Origin: Microcaldota archaeon
GTDB lineage: Archaea > Micrarchaeota > Micrarchaeia > Anstonellales > Anstonellaceae
Assembly: GCA_021813025.1 (NCBI GenBank)
Contig: JAKAME010000032.1
Location: forward strand, 1-15,852
Direction of reading: 5' to 3'
Length of the DNA: 15,852 nucleotides
Shown: positions 6,835 to 12,916 of the stretch, piece after piece
Layout: each line of letters begins with the position of its first letter
How positions within the stretch are numbered: position 1 is the first letter of the stretch
The notes under the pieces: generated by a model
Told to the model about the DNA's origin: nothing
The model's database searches: none
Seen by the model: only the letters and a program-made list of their open reading frames with translations
Position numbers and translations under genes: made by a program

Positions 6835-7174
6835 GTTTTACACCTGCCTTGATTATCCCGAGTATGTGCCTGTCCTTGAGCGAATAATATGCGATTTTCC
6901 CCTCCTTCCTGAATTTCACGAGATTTGCCTCCCTGAGCATGGCAAGCTGGTGCGAAATCGCTGACTGGCTCATGGACAGGAGGTTGGCAAGGTCGCAGAC
7001 GCACAATTCCCTGTGCGAGAGGGCGTGCAGGAGCTTGATTCTTGTCGGGTCGCCAAGGAGCCTGAAGCTTCCGGCGGCATTATGCAGCAGCCCGTCGCCC
7101 AGCATCCTCGCCCTCGCCTCTTTTACCGCGGCTTTGTTTATTCTCCTAACATCGCAGACATACCTGTTTTTCAT
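6821..7174 (-). CDS. CadC/SmtB-like ArsR-family metal-sensing repressor
   Basis: This 117-residue winged-helix repressor has the ArsR/SmtB core (LLGDPTRIKLLHAL, ELCVCDLANLLSMSQSAISHQLAMLREANLV). Both known metal sites of the family can be seen. The alpha3N-type thiolate site has Cys7, Cys58 and Cys60, the positions used in staphylococcal CadC. The alpha5 site has Asp101, His103, His114 and Glu117, the spacing of the zinc site in SmtB and CadC. Family members leave DNA when Zn, Cd or Pb binds. It is the first gene of the operon with the P1B-2 ATPase, and a palindrome overlaps its start codon. The ATG at 7174 lies about 26 bases from a TATA box and has no Shine-Dalgarno, so the mRNA is probably leaderless. 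Confidence 0.95.
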   Translation of the reverse strand: MKNRYVCDVRRINKAAVKEARARMLGDGLLHNAAGSFRLLGDPTRIKLLHALSHRELCVCDLANLLSMSQSAISHQLAMLREANLVKFRKEGKIAYYSLKDRHILGIIKAGVKHAKE

Positions 7175-7192
7175 ATGAGTAAATATTCATAT
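7173..7192. promoter_or_regulatory. ArsR/SmtB-type operator overlapping the repressor start
   Basis: ATATGAGTAAATATTCATAT is an inverted repeat with arms ATATGA and TCATAT, close to the ATATGA...TCATAT-type operators of SmtB/CzrA-like repressors. It covers the expected transcription start and the ATG, just downstream of the TATA box. A bound repressor would block initiation and autoregulate the operon. Confidence 0.78.
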
Positions 7193-7196
7193 CAAA

Positions 7197-7204
7197 TTAA
7201 TAAA
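7197..7204 (-). promoter_or_regulatory. TATA box of the Zn/Cd operon
   Basis: The reverse strand reads TTTATTAA, centred about 26 bases from the repressor ATG at 7174. This is the spacing expected for a leaderless archaeal transcript, with the operator directly between box and start. Confidence 0.6.
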
Positions 7205-7221
7205 GACCGCCTGTTGAAAAG

Positions 7222-8409
7222 TCACGAATACAGCGGCGCCAGGCGGGAGAGTTCGTCGCAGAATCTCGAGATATCCCCGTCCGTGTTGTAGACGTATGTG
7301 CTGGCCCGCACCGCGCCCCCGCCGGCTCCCAGGGCATTCAGCGCCGGCTGGGCGCAGAAATAGCCGCTGCGGACAGCAATGTGGCGCTGGTCCAGCAACA
7401 GGCCGAGGTCATGGGGCTTGGCCTTGGGCAGGTTGAAGGTCCGCAGGCCGGACGGGCCTGAGCCGGGCCCATAAATCCGGCCGCCGGCCGACAGGATGCC
7501 CTCGTCCAGCCGGGCGCCCAGTTCGCGGCCTTGACGCTCAACCTCGTCCATACCCAGCCGCTGCAGGTATGCGCAGGCGGCTGCAAATCCCAGCATGCCC
7601 GCATAGTGCTGGATGCCGGCCTCAAAACGCAAGATACCATCAGCCTGTTCGACTTTCTGGAGGCTAACCGACCTTGCAGTGCCGCCGCCGGCCAGCAGCG
7701 GCCTCAACCGGGATTGCTGCGAAGGCGACACCACAAGCGCGCCGATGCCATTGGGCCCCAGCATCTTGTGGGCAGAGAAGCATAGAAAATCAATCTTGTC
7801 CCGTCCGAAATCGGTTCTCTGGTGGGGAACGCCCTGCGCGCCATCCACGCAAAGCAGGGCGCCGGCATCATGAGCAAGCTTGGCCAATTCACGGACGGGC
7901 TGGCCGGTGCCGGTGACGTTGGAGAGGCTGTGAGTCACCACCAACGCAGTGGAGCGGCCGATGGCCGGCTGCCAGCGCGCAAGCGGCACCTGGCCTTCCG
8001 AATCCGCAGGGAGGATTTCGAGCTCAATCCGCCCCTCCTCGCGCAGGCGCAGCAGCGGCAGCAGGACCGAGTGGTGCTCCATCTCCGTGGTCACCACCTG
8101 CCGGCGCTTTGAATAGTCCAGGCCACACGCCACCAGGTTGAGCCCTTCAGTGGCATTGCGCGTCCAGATAAGCTCGTGGCTGTGCGCGCCAACAAATCTC
8201 GACACTTGTTCGCGGGCCTTTTCGGCATGCTCGCCGGCCTGCCGGCCCAGGGAATGCGAGCTGCGCGCGGCGCAAGCCCCGAATTCGGCGTAATACGCGC
8301 GCTCGGCCTCCAGCACCGCTTGGGGCTTTAGCGAAGTGCAGGCGCTGTCCAGGTAAACAATTTCCGGATGCCTTGTTAGCAGAGGGAAATCGGCTCTAAG
8401 GTCTTTCAT
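7222..8409 (-). CDS. SufS-like group II cysteine desulfurase
   Basis: This 395-residue PLP enzyme should take sulfur from L-cysteine, giving alanine and an enzyme persulfide for Fe-S cluster or thiolation pathways. It is full length for SufS/CsdA-type proteins. Visible residues are the EHHS substrate-site segment, CVDGAQ with the PLP-nitrogen Asp (189), SAHK with the PLP lysine (215), and RSGYFCAQP with the persulfide cysteine (352), the SufS-type active-site loop. The chosen ATG at 8409 overlaps the upstream stop as ATGA, preceded by GGTGG, so translation is coupled to the DsbA-like gene; an in-frame TTG at 8421 is less likely. No SufB, SufC or SufU gene is in view, so the sulfur acceptor is unknown. 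Confidence 0.92.
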   Translation of the reverse strand: MKDLRADFPLLTRHPEIVYLDSACTSLKPQAVLEAERAYYAEFGACAARSSHSLGRQAGEHAEKAREQVSRFVGAHSHELIWTRNATEGLNLVACGLDYSKRRQVVTTEMEHHSVLLPLLRLREEGRIELEILPADSEGQVPLARWQPAIGRSTALVVTHSLSNVTGTGQPVRELAKLAHDAGALLCVDGAQGVPHQRTDFGRDKIDFLCFSAHKMLGPNGIGALVVSPSQQSRLRPLLAGGGTARSVSLQKVEQADGILRFEAGIQHYAGMLGFAAACAYLQRLGMDEVERQGRELGARLDEGILSAGGRIYGPGSGPSGLRTFNLPKAKPHDLGLLLDQRHIAVRSGYFCAQPALNALGAGGGAVRASTYVYNTDGDISRFCDELSRLAPLYS

Positions 8410-9323
8410 CCGCCACCCCAACCCTCTGCCTTCATCGCCCTTCTGAACTCTTCTATCGGTTTCGGCCCCACAAGCGGCTTCCCGTTAACGAAAAACGTGG
8501 GCGTGACGTATATCCGGGCTTCTTTCCCCTGTCGGATATAATTGTCAAGCTCCGCCCCGGTCTCGTTGTTGTCCATACACTGCCTGAACCTGTTCATGTC
8601 CAATCCTGTGCCGGAGGCGAGCGTTTCGATAACCTGCATCCCACCAGATACGCACTCTTTCTGGTTGCTGAAAACCGAGTCCCTCAACTCCCATGCCTTG
8701 CCCTGCCGGTTGGCGCAAAGCACGGCGCGGGCAATGTCATAACTGTTGTTGTGGTTCGGCAGCGGGAAAGGCTTGAAGACGTAGCGCAGCGAGCCGTTGT
8801 TTTCGGCCAGCAGCCGCTTTACCACCGGTTCCGCGCCGCGCGTGTAGGGGCAGGTGAAGCAGCCGAATTCGATTATGGTGTTGCGGGCGCCCGTGTCCCC
8901 GATGACCAGTCCGTCCAATTCTGTTGGCGCAACGAGGTCTTTTGGCTCGCTGAAGCGCCCATAGTCACCTGTTACGGTGTTGAGGAAGCAGGCAGTCGTG
9001 GCGGCCGGCCCCTCGCAGTTTCCGTAATAGTAGAAGTTGTAAACGCTGAGCGCGCTGTATGCGAAGCTGGCCATGCTTATGATGAAGAAGACGGCGGAAA
9101 CGGCCTCGAAATGCCGGTTCACGACGCGGGCGGCGTGCGGCGAATACCTCAGGACGCGCGCCACGGCCTCGGCGCGCATGCGCTCGTCCATGCCCGTCTC
9201 GCAGGGCCTCAGCGTCGCCTTGCGCAGGACGCAGCGGAGGGCCTCCAAGGCCAGCTTTCTGTGCCCGGCCGAGAATATGGACATCACGGCGGACACGATG
9301 AGCGCGATGATACACGGAATCAT
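8406..9323 (-). CDS. Membrane DsbA-like thioredoxin-fold protein with shifted CxxC
   Basis: This 305-residue protein has two parts. The N-terminal 130 residues contain a hydrophobic start (3-18), a charged Cys-bearing stretch (GHRKLALEALRCVLRKATLRPCETG) and a helix at about 73-100. Residues 140-305 are a DsbA/thioredoxin_4 domain with the cis-proline loop YVTPTFFVNG (Pro275). Its active site reads EFGCFTCPYT. The nucleophile position Cys158 is kept (CPY), but the resolving Cys of the usual CPxC is Thr and a new Cys155 lies three residues before it. Further cysteines at 203, 224 and 249 could pair. It likely acts outside the membrane in disulfide formation or reduction. It is translationally coupled to the cysteine desulfurase. 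ATG 9323 is preceded by GGGAG. Confidence 0.85.
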   Translation of the reverse strand: MIPCIIALIVSAVMSIFSAGHRKLALEALRCVLRKATLRPCETGMDERMRAEAVARVLRYSPHAARVVNRHFEAVSAVFFIISMASFAYSALSVYNFYYYGNCEGPAATTACFLNTVTGDYGRFSEPKDLVAPTELDGLVIGDTGARNTIIEFGCFTCPYTRGAEPVVKRLLAENNGSLRYVFKPFPLPNHNNSYDIARAVLCANRQGKAWELRDSVFSNQKECVSGGMQVIETLASGTGLDMNRFRQCMDNNETGAELDNYIRQGKEARIYVTPTFFVNGKPLVGPKPIEEFRRAMKAEGWGGG

Positions 9324-9349
9324 GATTCATCTCCCTGTCACCGAATGGG

Positions 9350-9378
9350 GAAAAACAAAAAATAAAGAAAAAAACAAA
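9350..9378 (-). terminator. Long T-rich terminator after second DsbA-like gene
   Basis: The reverse strand carries several T-runs (TTTGTTTTTTTCTTTATTTTTTG...) just past the stop at 9392. Such oligo-T tracts terminate archaeal transcription. Part of it might also serve as a TATA-like element for the gene at 9323. Confidence 0.6.
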
Positions 9379-9391
9379 GGAGGGAAACCCC

Positions 9392-10261
9392 TCACTTCGC
9401 AAGTTCGGCGTCGATGAGGGCCTTGAAGTTCTCGTAGGGCTGCGCGCCGACAATCATCTTCCCGTTGATGAAGAAGGTCGGGGTGCCGCCCACGCCGTAC
9501 TGGGAACCCAGCGCATCCTGGCGCTCCACCTCCGCCAATTTGGCGGGCGAAGCAAGGCAGGCGGAGAATTTGGCCATGTCGAGATTGAGCTGGACGGCCT
9601 TGGCATTGAGGCTGTCCGCATCCGCCTTCTGGTCGCTGAAGACCAAGGACGTGTATTCCCAGAACTTGCCCTGGTCGGCGGCGCATTCGGCCGCCACGGC
9701 CGACTTCTTGGGGGGCTCGCCATGGATGAACTTGTGCATATAGACGTGCTTGACCTTGCCGTCGTAGTCCTTCATGATCTGCGCCACCGTGGACTGCGCC
9801 CGCTTGGAATACGGGCAGAGGTGCTCGGAGAATTCCACGATGGTCACCTTGGCGTTCGGGCTTCCCTCGACCGGGCGGCCATTGATGTCGACATTTGTGA
9901 TGGCGGCCGGCGCGCTTGGAGCCGCACCGGGGCCCGAAGGAGCGATTCCGCAACCGCCTGCCGAGGGCACCGAGGGCGCTGCCCGGCCGGGTGCTGACGG
10001 AGCGGCGGGGGAAGGAACCAACGCGGCAGTGTTCGGGCTGTTGAAATTGCCCTTGGCGCTGAAATCCTTGGCATCTATCGCCGAAATGATTCCTCCCGCA
10101 GAGAAGTATATCGCCATGCTCAGTATCAGCATCCCGATAATTACCGCGAACGGCAGCACGTACATCGCGTTGCCGTCCGCCTCGCCTGGACGCGTATGGG
10201 TGCGCTGGGCGTGCTCCGGCCCGTGCGTTCCCGAATCGTTGTTCCTGCCTAGTTCTTCCAT
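9392..10261 (-). CDS. Membrane-anchored DsbA-like protein with a single active-site Cys
   Basis: This 289-residue protein has a polar N-terminus, one transmembrane helix (about 34-56), a Pro/Ala-rich linker of about 60 residues, and a thioredoxin_4/DsbA domain (about 120-289). The active site reads EFSEHLCPYSKR, so Cys149 aligns with the DsbA nucleophile but the resolving Cys is Ser152. The cis-proline loop is GGTPTFFING (Pro261). Other cysteines are Cys104 in the linker, Cys193 and Cys235. With a single active-site thiol it may need a partner thiol or work as a mixed-disulfide or isomerase-type enzyme. ATG 10261 is preceded by a strong GGAGGT (10268-10273 on this strand). An in-frame ATG at 10300 lies about 26 bases from a TATA box and could give a longer leaderless product. 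Confidence 0.87.
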   Translation of the reverse strand: MEELGRNNDSGTHGPEHAQRTHTRPGEADGNAMYVLPFAVIIGMLILSMAIYFSAGGIISAIDAKDFSAKGNFNSPNTAALVPSPAAPSAPGRAAPSVPSAGGCGIAPSGPGAAPSAPAAITNVDINGRPVEGSPNAKVTIVEFSEHLCPYSKRAQSTVAQIMKDYDGKVKHVYMHKFIHGEPPKKSAVAAECAADQGKFWEYTSLVFSDQKADADSLNAKAVQLNLDMAKFSACLASPAKLAEVERQDALGSQYGVGGTPTFFINGKMIVGAQPYENFKALIDAELAK

Positions 10262-10320
10262 TATCCAACCTCCACGACCGGCCAGTGCCGGCATTTTCAT
10301 AACGGATGGAGGTTGAAACC

Positions 10321-10332
10321 ATATATAATAAT
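10321..10332 (-). promoter_or_regulatory. TATA box of second DsbA-like gene
   Basis: The reverse strand reads ATTATTATATAT. Transcription would begin near 10300, leaving a leader of about 40 bases containing GGAGGT before the ATG at 10261. Confidence 0.6.
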
Positions 10333-10388
10333 TGATGAAACATTGGTTTCCAAAACTGAAACCCTCCCTTTTGGAGAAATCCTCGCTG

Positions 10389-10415
10389 CCTTGCGCCTGC
10401 CGCAAGGTTTAATAC
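10389..10415 (+). promoter_or_regulatory. Hairpin abutting TATA box of the wHTH membrane gene
   Basis: TTTAATAC at 10408-10415 is centred about 26 bases before the ATG at 10437, again leaderless spacing. Directly upstream, CCTTGCG (10389-10395) and CGCAAGG (10401-10407) form a perfect inverted repeat with a five-base centre. It sits where the BRE and activator sites lie, so it could be a regulator site. Confidence 0.5.
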
Positions 10416-10436
10416 CATTGGGGCAGTAGTTGTGGC

Positions 10437-10949
10437 ATGATTCAGGGCAACAAAAAGACCTTAATCGGGCTATTGGCTTTTTCGGCGTTCATGCTCATTG
10501 TTGCGTATGTGCCGCAGACGCTGATGCGCAACGCGCCAACTGCGTGCACCGACGCATGCCCAAGCGACAGGTATATCTCGGAATTGCTGACCTATCTCCC
10601 TGCGCTTATCATCCTCGGCTTTGCTTTCGGGGTCGGGCTATCCTACCTCTACTTCGAGCGCAGGATTGCGCTGCCAGAAAGCAGGATTGACAGGACAGAA
10701 AGCAGGATTGAACGGAAGAAGGCGTTCCTTGCCATGCTTGAGCCCACCGAATCCAAGCTCGTCGGGAAGATAGCCGACAGGGGAGGGGAGGCGTTGCAGG
10801 CCGAACTCTCAAGGATTGAGGGGGTCGGCAAGGTGAAGGCGCACCGGGTGATAGACCGCCTTGTCGCGAGGGGATTGCTTGAGAAGGAATCCGCAGGAAA
10901 GACGAATTCGGTCCGGATAAAGAAGGAAATAATGGATGCCATCAAATAA
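10437..10949 (+). CDS. Membrane-anchored winged-helix protein
   Basis: This 170-residue protein has two transmembrane helices (about 8-28 and 52-73) joined by a loop with two cysteines (CTDAC, Cys37 and Cys41), a charged linker, and a C-terminal winged helix-turn-helix (about 103-168; ALQAELSRIEGVGKVKAHRVIDRLVARGLLEKESAGKTNSVRI). The architecture suggests a regulator that senses an external or membrane signal, perhaps through the loop cysteines, and contacts DNA in the cytoplasm. The linker is three seven-residue repeats (RRIALPE, SRIDRTE, SRIERKK) encoded by near-identical 21-base DNA repeats, a likely short coiled coil for dimerisation. It is divergent from the DsbA-like gene at 10261 and may regulate it. 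The exact HTH family is unsure. Confidence 0.8.
   Translation: MIQGNKKTLIGLLAFSAFMLIVAYVPQTLMRNAPTACTDACPSDRYISELLTYLPALIILGFAFGVGLSYLYFERRIALPESRIDRTESRIERKKAFLAMLEPTESKLVGKIADRGGEALQAELSRIEGVGKVKAHRVIDRLVARGLLEKESAGKTNSVRIKKEIMDAIK
10652..10713 (+). repeat. Three 21-base tandem repeats inside the wHTH gene
   Basis: The core GCAGGATTG recurs three times at 21-base spacing and the adjoining CCAGAA/ACAGAA segments also match. Each copy encodes one heptad of the linker. This looks like recent in-frame duplication that lengthened a coiled coil. Confidence 0.7.
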
Positions 10950-10984
10950 GCCTGCTTGCTTTGATGCCGTATTATGAACAACCC

Positions 10985-11068
10985 CACAGCAAGCTGTGAG
11001 GTGTCCACCCTTCGGAAACTCTCTTTTATTCCGCTGCAAGCAGCGGGGAAAACCCCAACTGGTTTTTT
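10985..11068 (+). terminator. Cluster of stem-loops ending in a T-run
   Basis: Between the wHTH gene and the next gene lie CACAGC-AA-GCTGTG (10985-10998), CCGCTG-CAAG-CAGCGG (11031-11046) and GGGG-AAAA-CCCC (11045-11056, sharing bases with the previous stem), followed by TTTTTT at 11063-11068. A terminator of the wHTH gene is the simplest reading; a small structured RNA is possible. The T-run may also act as a weak TATA for the gene at 11135. Confidence 0.5.
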
Positions 11069-11134
11069 AACCCGGGCGCCCGCAAGCCCGTCTGGCATTC
11101 GGGCCGTCAAGGACCCGGGGCCGAGGGTGGTTGG

Positions 11135-11416
11135 ATGAAGTTCATGCAGAAACTGGAAGGAAGGCTCGCGGCCCTCTTCGCCGGCCTCTCGCTGGCCTGC
11201 GGCGCGCTGGTCTATACGGCCCCCGGCCTGGCCCATCAGCTTCTGGAGTTGCTGACCCACAGCACGTGGTCATACACCATACGGCCATTCAATGCCATCG
11301 AATTCCTTGGCGGCGCGCTCCTGTGGGGCATCATCGGGTATGCTGTTGGCGCCCTGCTCTCATGCCCCGGCCGGACCGGCTCCGAACACAAGAAAGAAAA
11401 GAAGACGAGGAAGTGA
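11135..11416 (+). CDS. Small two-helix membrane protein
   Basis: This 93-residue protein has two transmembrane helices (about 10-30 and 57-78), an intervening stretch HQLLELLTHSTWSYTIRPFN, and a very basic C-terminal tail (HKKEKKTRK). The second helix (EFLGGALLWGIIGYAVGALL) recalls small archaeal DUF5676-like membrane proteins, but I am not certain of the family. ATG 11135 is preceded by GGTGG, which decides this frame over an overlapping one. It opens the forward-strand run of small membrane proteins that reaches 13619. Function unknown. Confidence 0.75.
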   Translation: MKFMQKLEGRLAALFAGLSLACGALVYTAPGLAHQLLELLTHSTWSYTIRPFNAIEFLGGALLWGIIGYAVGALLSCPGRTGSEHKKEKKTRK

Positions 11417-11464
11417 AGCAAGAAAGAAGATGGAAAAGTGAGGCAAGGAAAAAAGACTGAAAAA

Positions 11465-11491
11465 GGAAGTGGGAGCGCCCGCCCTACTTCC
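11465..11491 (+). terminator. Stem-loop downstream of the two-helix protein gene
   Basis: GGAAGT near 11465-11470 pairs with ACTTCC near 11486-11491, extended by GGG/CCC with one bulge. It lies in a 210-base gap otherwise filled by purine-rich sequence. The role as terminator is inferred from position only. Confidence 0.35.
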
Positions 11492-11550
11492 GCCTTCCAT
11501 CCGATTATGGCGAGATTGGGGCCTAACTGGGGCCCAAACGCGGAAAAATC

Positions 11551-11560
11551 TTATTTAAAC
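11551..11560 (+). promoter_or_regulatory. TATA box of the Met/His-rich secreted protein gene
   Basis: TTATTTAAAC, preceded by CGGAAAAATC which could act as a BRE. Transcription would start near 11580, leaving a leader of about 45 bases with the GAGGTGAG ribosome site. Confidence 0.6.
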
Positions 11561-11626
11561 CGGTCCGCCATCCTCCATCAACGCGACGGCGATGGAACCG
11601 TACGCGAAAAAGACGAGGTGAGGGAA

Positions 11627-11914
11627 ATGGAAAAGAAGACCATGTCGGCTTTGGGCATGCTGGCCCTTCTGGGCCTCGCGACATTCGCTTGGGCCGTCCC
11701 GGACCGGAGCGGAGCGAACCGGATGATGAACGGATGGGGCGCACCCAACCAGTGGGAAAGCCGCATGATGGAGGTGCAGAGCACGGCCTGGCCGGGTGAT
11801 GCACCGGACGGGGCCGGGTTCTGGGAGAACATGCGGCAGATGCACAATGCGATGCACGGGTCGGACTACACGGCCCCGGAGTTCGGCCGGCTGCACGGGG
11901 GATGGGGCTGCCAT
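11627..11914 (+). CDS. Secreted Met/His-rich protein, possible copper ligand
   Basis: ATG 11627 is preceded by a strong GAGGTGAG, so the longer frame from 11438 is rejected. The frame continues to TGA at 11915-11917. The 96-residue product has a signal peptide (hydrophobic 7-22) with a likely cut after FAWA (residue 23). The mature 73 residues hold seven Met (MM at 33-34 and 47-48, then 69, 72, 76), four His (73, 77, 90, 96) and a C-terminal Gly-Cys-His. MRQMHNAMHG resembles the Met/His clusters of extracytoplasmic copper-binding proteins, and a Cu+ ATPase and a DUF2933-like protein are nearby. Copper binding is an inference; I do not recognise a named family. Confidence 0.78.
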
Positions 11915-11923
11915 TGAGGCGGC

Positions 11924-11937
11924 CCTTCATTTTTTCA
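11924..11937 (+). terminator. T-run after Met/His-rich gene
   Basis: CCTTCATTTTTTCA lies 7-20 bases past the stop codon. Oligo-T is a usual archaeal termination signal, although the next gene is only about 35 bases further on and has its own ribosome site. Confidence 0.45.
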
Positions 11938-11971
11938 AAACATTCAAGGCATTCAAAACTGGTGAGGGGTG

Positions 11972-12535
11972 ATGCAGATGGAGCAGGAAGTGATGCAGAA
12001 GGAGCACGCGGCCCGTGAAGGGAAGGTTGAACCTGGAGCGCTCGAACAGCGGGTGCTCATGTGCTTCAAGCCGAAAATGTTCCATGTTCTGGCGCTCGTG
12101 CTGGCGTTGAGCGTCATCCATTCGGCGATTTTCCTGGCCCATTTCACCGGCTTGGCATCCGACGTTTCCCCCTGGATGTTCGGGTTGAATGCCGCGCTCG
12201 CTGTTCTCTTCATCGCTTCGTTCCTCTATCTCCTGAACCTGAGCCGGCACGTCTACGAGATATCCGAGCAGTCGGTGACTGAGCTGGACGGACTGGTCTA
12301 CCGCAAGAAGAGGACGATTCCGCTGGACAAGATATTCGGCTACCGCATGAACCGCTCGCCATTGGACCTGGTGCTGGGCACCGCGCACCTGACGATATTC
12401 TGGAGCAGCGGGGCCACCGCTCTCGAAGTCACCGCCGCCGGTTACGCGGATGCGCGCAATGCTGAGGTGCTTCTCGGCCGGCTTCTCTCGCATAAGGACG
12501 CGCCAGCGCGGGGGAAAGTTGCCGCTGGCATTTGA
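11972..12535 (+). CDS. Bacterial-PH (YdbS-like) domain membrane protein
   Basis: This 187-residue protein has an acidic/polar N-terminus, two transmembrane helices (about 37-58 and 70-90), and a bacterial PH-like domain (bPH2, DUF304/YdbS type; about 93-172). The domain shows the usual pattern YEISEQSVTELDGLVYRKKRTIPLDKIFGYRMNRSPLDLVLGTAHLTIFW. Such proteins are membrane-associated and of mostly unknown function. ATG 11972 has GGTGAGGGG six bases upstream; a GTG at 11969 is in frame. It lies between the Met/His-rich and DUF2933-like genes and may share their transcript. Any copper link is by position alone. Confidence 0.87.
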   Translation: MQMEQEVMQKEHAAREGKVEPGALEQRVLMCFKPKMFHVLALVLALSVIHSAIFLAHFTGLASDVSPWMFGLNAALAVLFIASFLYLLNLSRHVYEISEQSVTELDGLVYRKKRTIPLDKIFGYRMNRSPLDLVLGTAHLTIFWSSGATALEVTAAGYADARNAEVLLGRLLSHKDAPARGKVAAGI

Positions 12536-12565
12536 CCGCAGTGGCGTTTAGCAGGGGTGTTATGC

Positions 12566-12817
12566 ATGGATTTCTCAAAAAACCACGGGTTGTGGATGGC
12601 CCTGGGCTGCCTCATCCCCATTCTGCTTCTCTTCGCCCTCCCCGCCTTTGGCATCGGAGGCGACTGGATTCCGGCCATCTTCATTATTTCCATGCTCTTG
12701 TGCCATCTTCTGATGATGGGCGGGCACGGGAAGCACCAGGCGGATTCGGCGGCTGCAACCGGCAAAGGCCATCCAGACTCCCGAACCGGCCGGGGCGGTG
12801 AGCGCGCATGCCATTGA
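12566..12817 (+). CDS. DUF2933-like small membrane protein with His-rich end
   Basis: This 83-residue protein starts MDFSKNHGLWMALGCLIPILLLFALPAFGI, which matches the K-H-G-x-x-M-x-x-x-C-x-IP pattern of DUF2933 proteins, then has a second helix (about 34-51) ending in CHLLMMGGHGKH. The Met, His and Cys residues could bind metal, and DUF2933 genes commonly sit beside copper or heavy-metal resistance genes. The polar C-terminal 30 residues (GHPDSRTGRGGERACH) end in Cys-His, as does the Met/His-rich protein upstream. ATG 12566 follows AGGGGTG. Confidence 0.78.
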   Translation: MDFSKNHGLWMALGCLIPILLLFALPAFGIGGDWIPAIFIISMLLCHLLMMGGHGKHQADSAAATGKGHPDSRTGRGGERACH

Positions 12818-12828
12818 TTCCGAACCGC

Positions 12829-12850
12829 GGAGGGGGGAGCGCCCCCCTCC
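12829..12850 (+). terminator. GC-rich hairpin after DUF2933-like gene
   Basis: GGAGGGGGG at 12829-12837 pairs perfectly with CCCCCCTCC at 12842-12850 around an AGCG loop. There is no clear T-run behind it; its position suggests 3'-end protection or termination. Confidence 0.45.
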
Positions 12851-12888
12851 CCAGTTTGAGGTTCCTCCTGACCCTCCCCCCCGACGGA

Positions 12889-12897
12889 TTTAAATTC
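12889..12897 (+). promoter_or_regulatory. TATA box of wHTH regulator, leaderless spacing
   Basis: TTTAAATTC is centred about 26 bases before the ATG at 12917, and no Shine-Dalgarno precedes that ATG. This separates the regulator pair from the upstream genes. Confidence 0.6.
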
Positions 12898-12916
12898 TGG
12901 CCGGGGGTAGAAGCCA

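Noticed and set aside
8410..8421. TTG start of the cysteine desulfurase
   Set aside because: The ATG at 8409 forms an ATGA overlap with the upstream stop and has GGTGG just before it.
11438..11626. N-terminal extension of the Met/His-rich protein
   Set aside because: It would put 63 polar residues before a clean signal peptide, crosses a TATA box, and ignores the strong GAGGTGAG site before ATG 11627.
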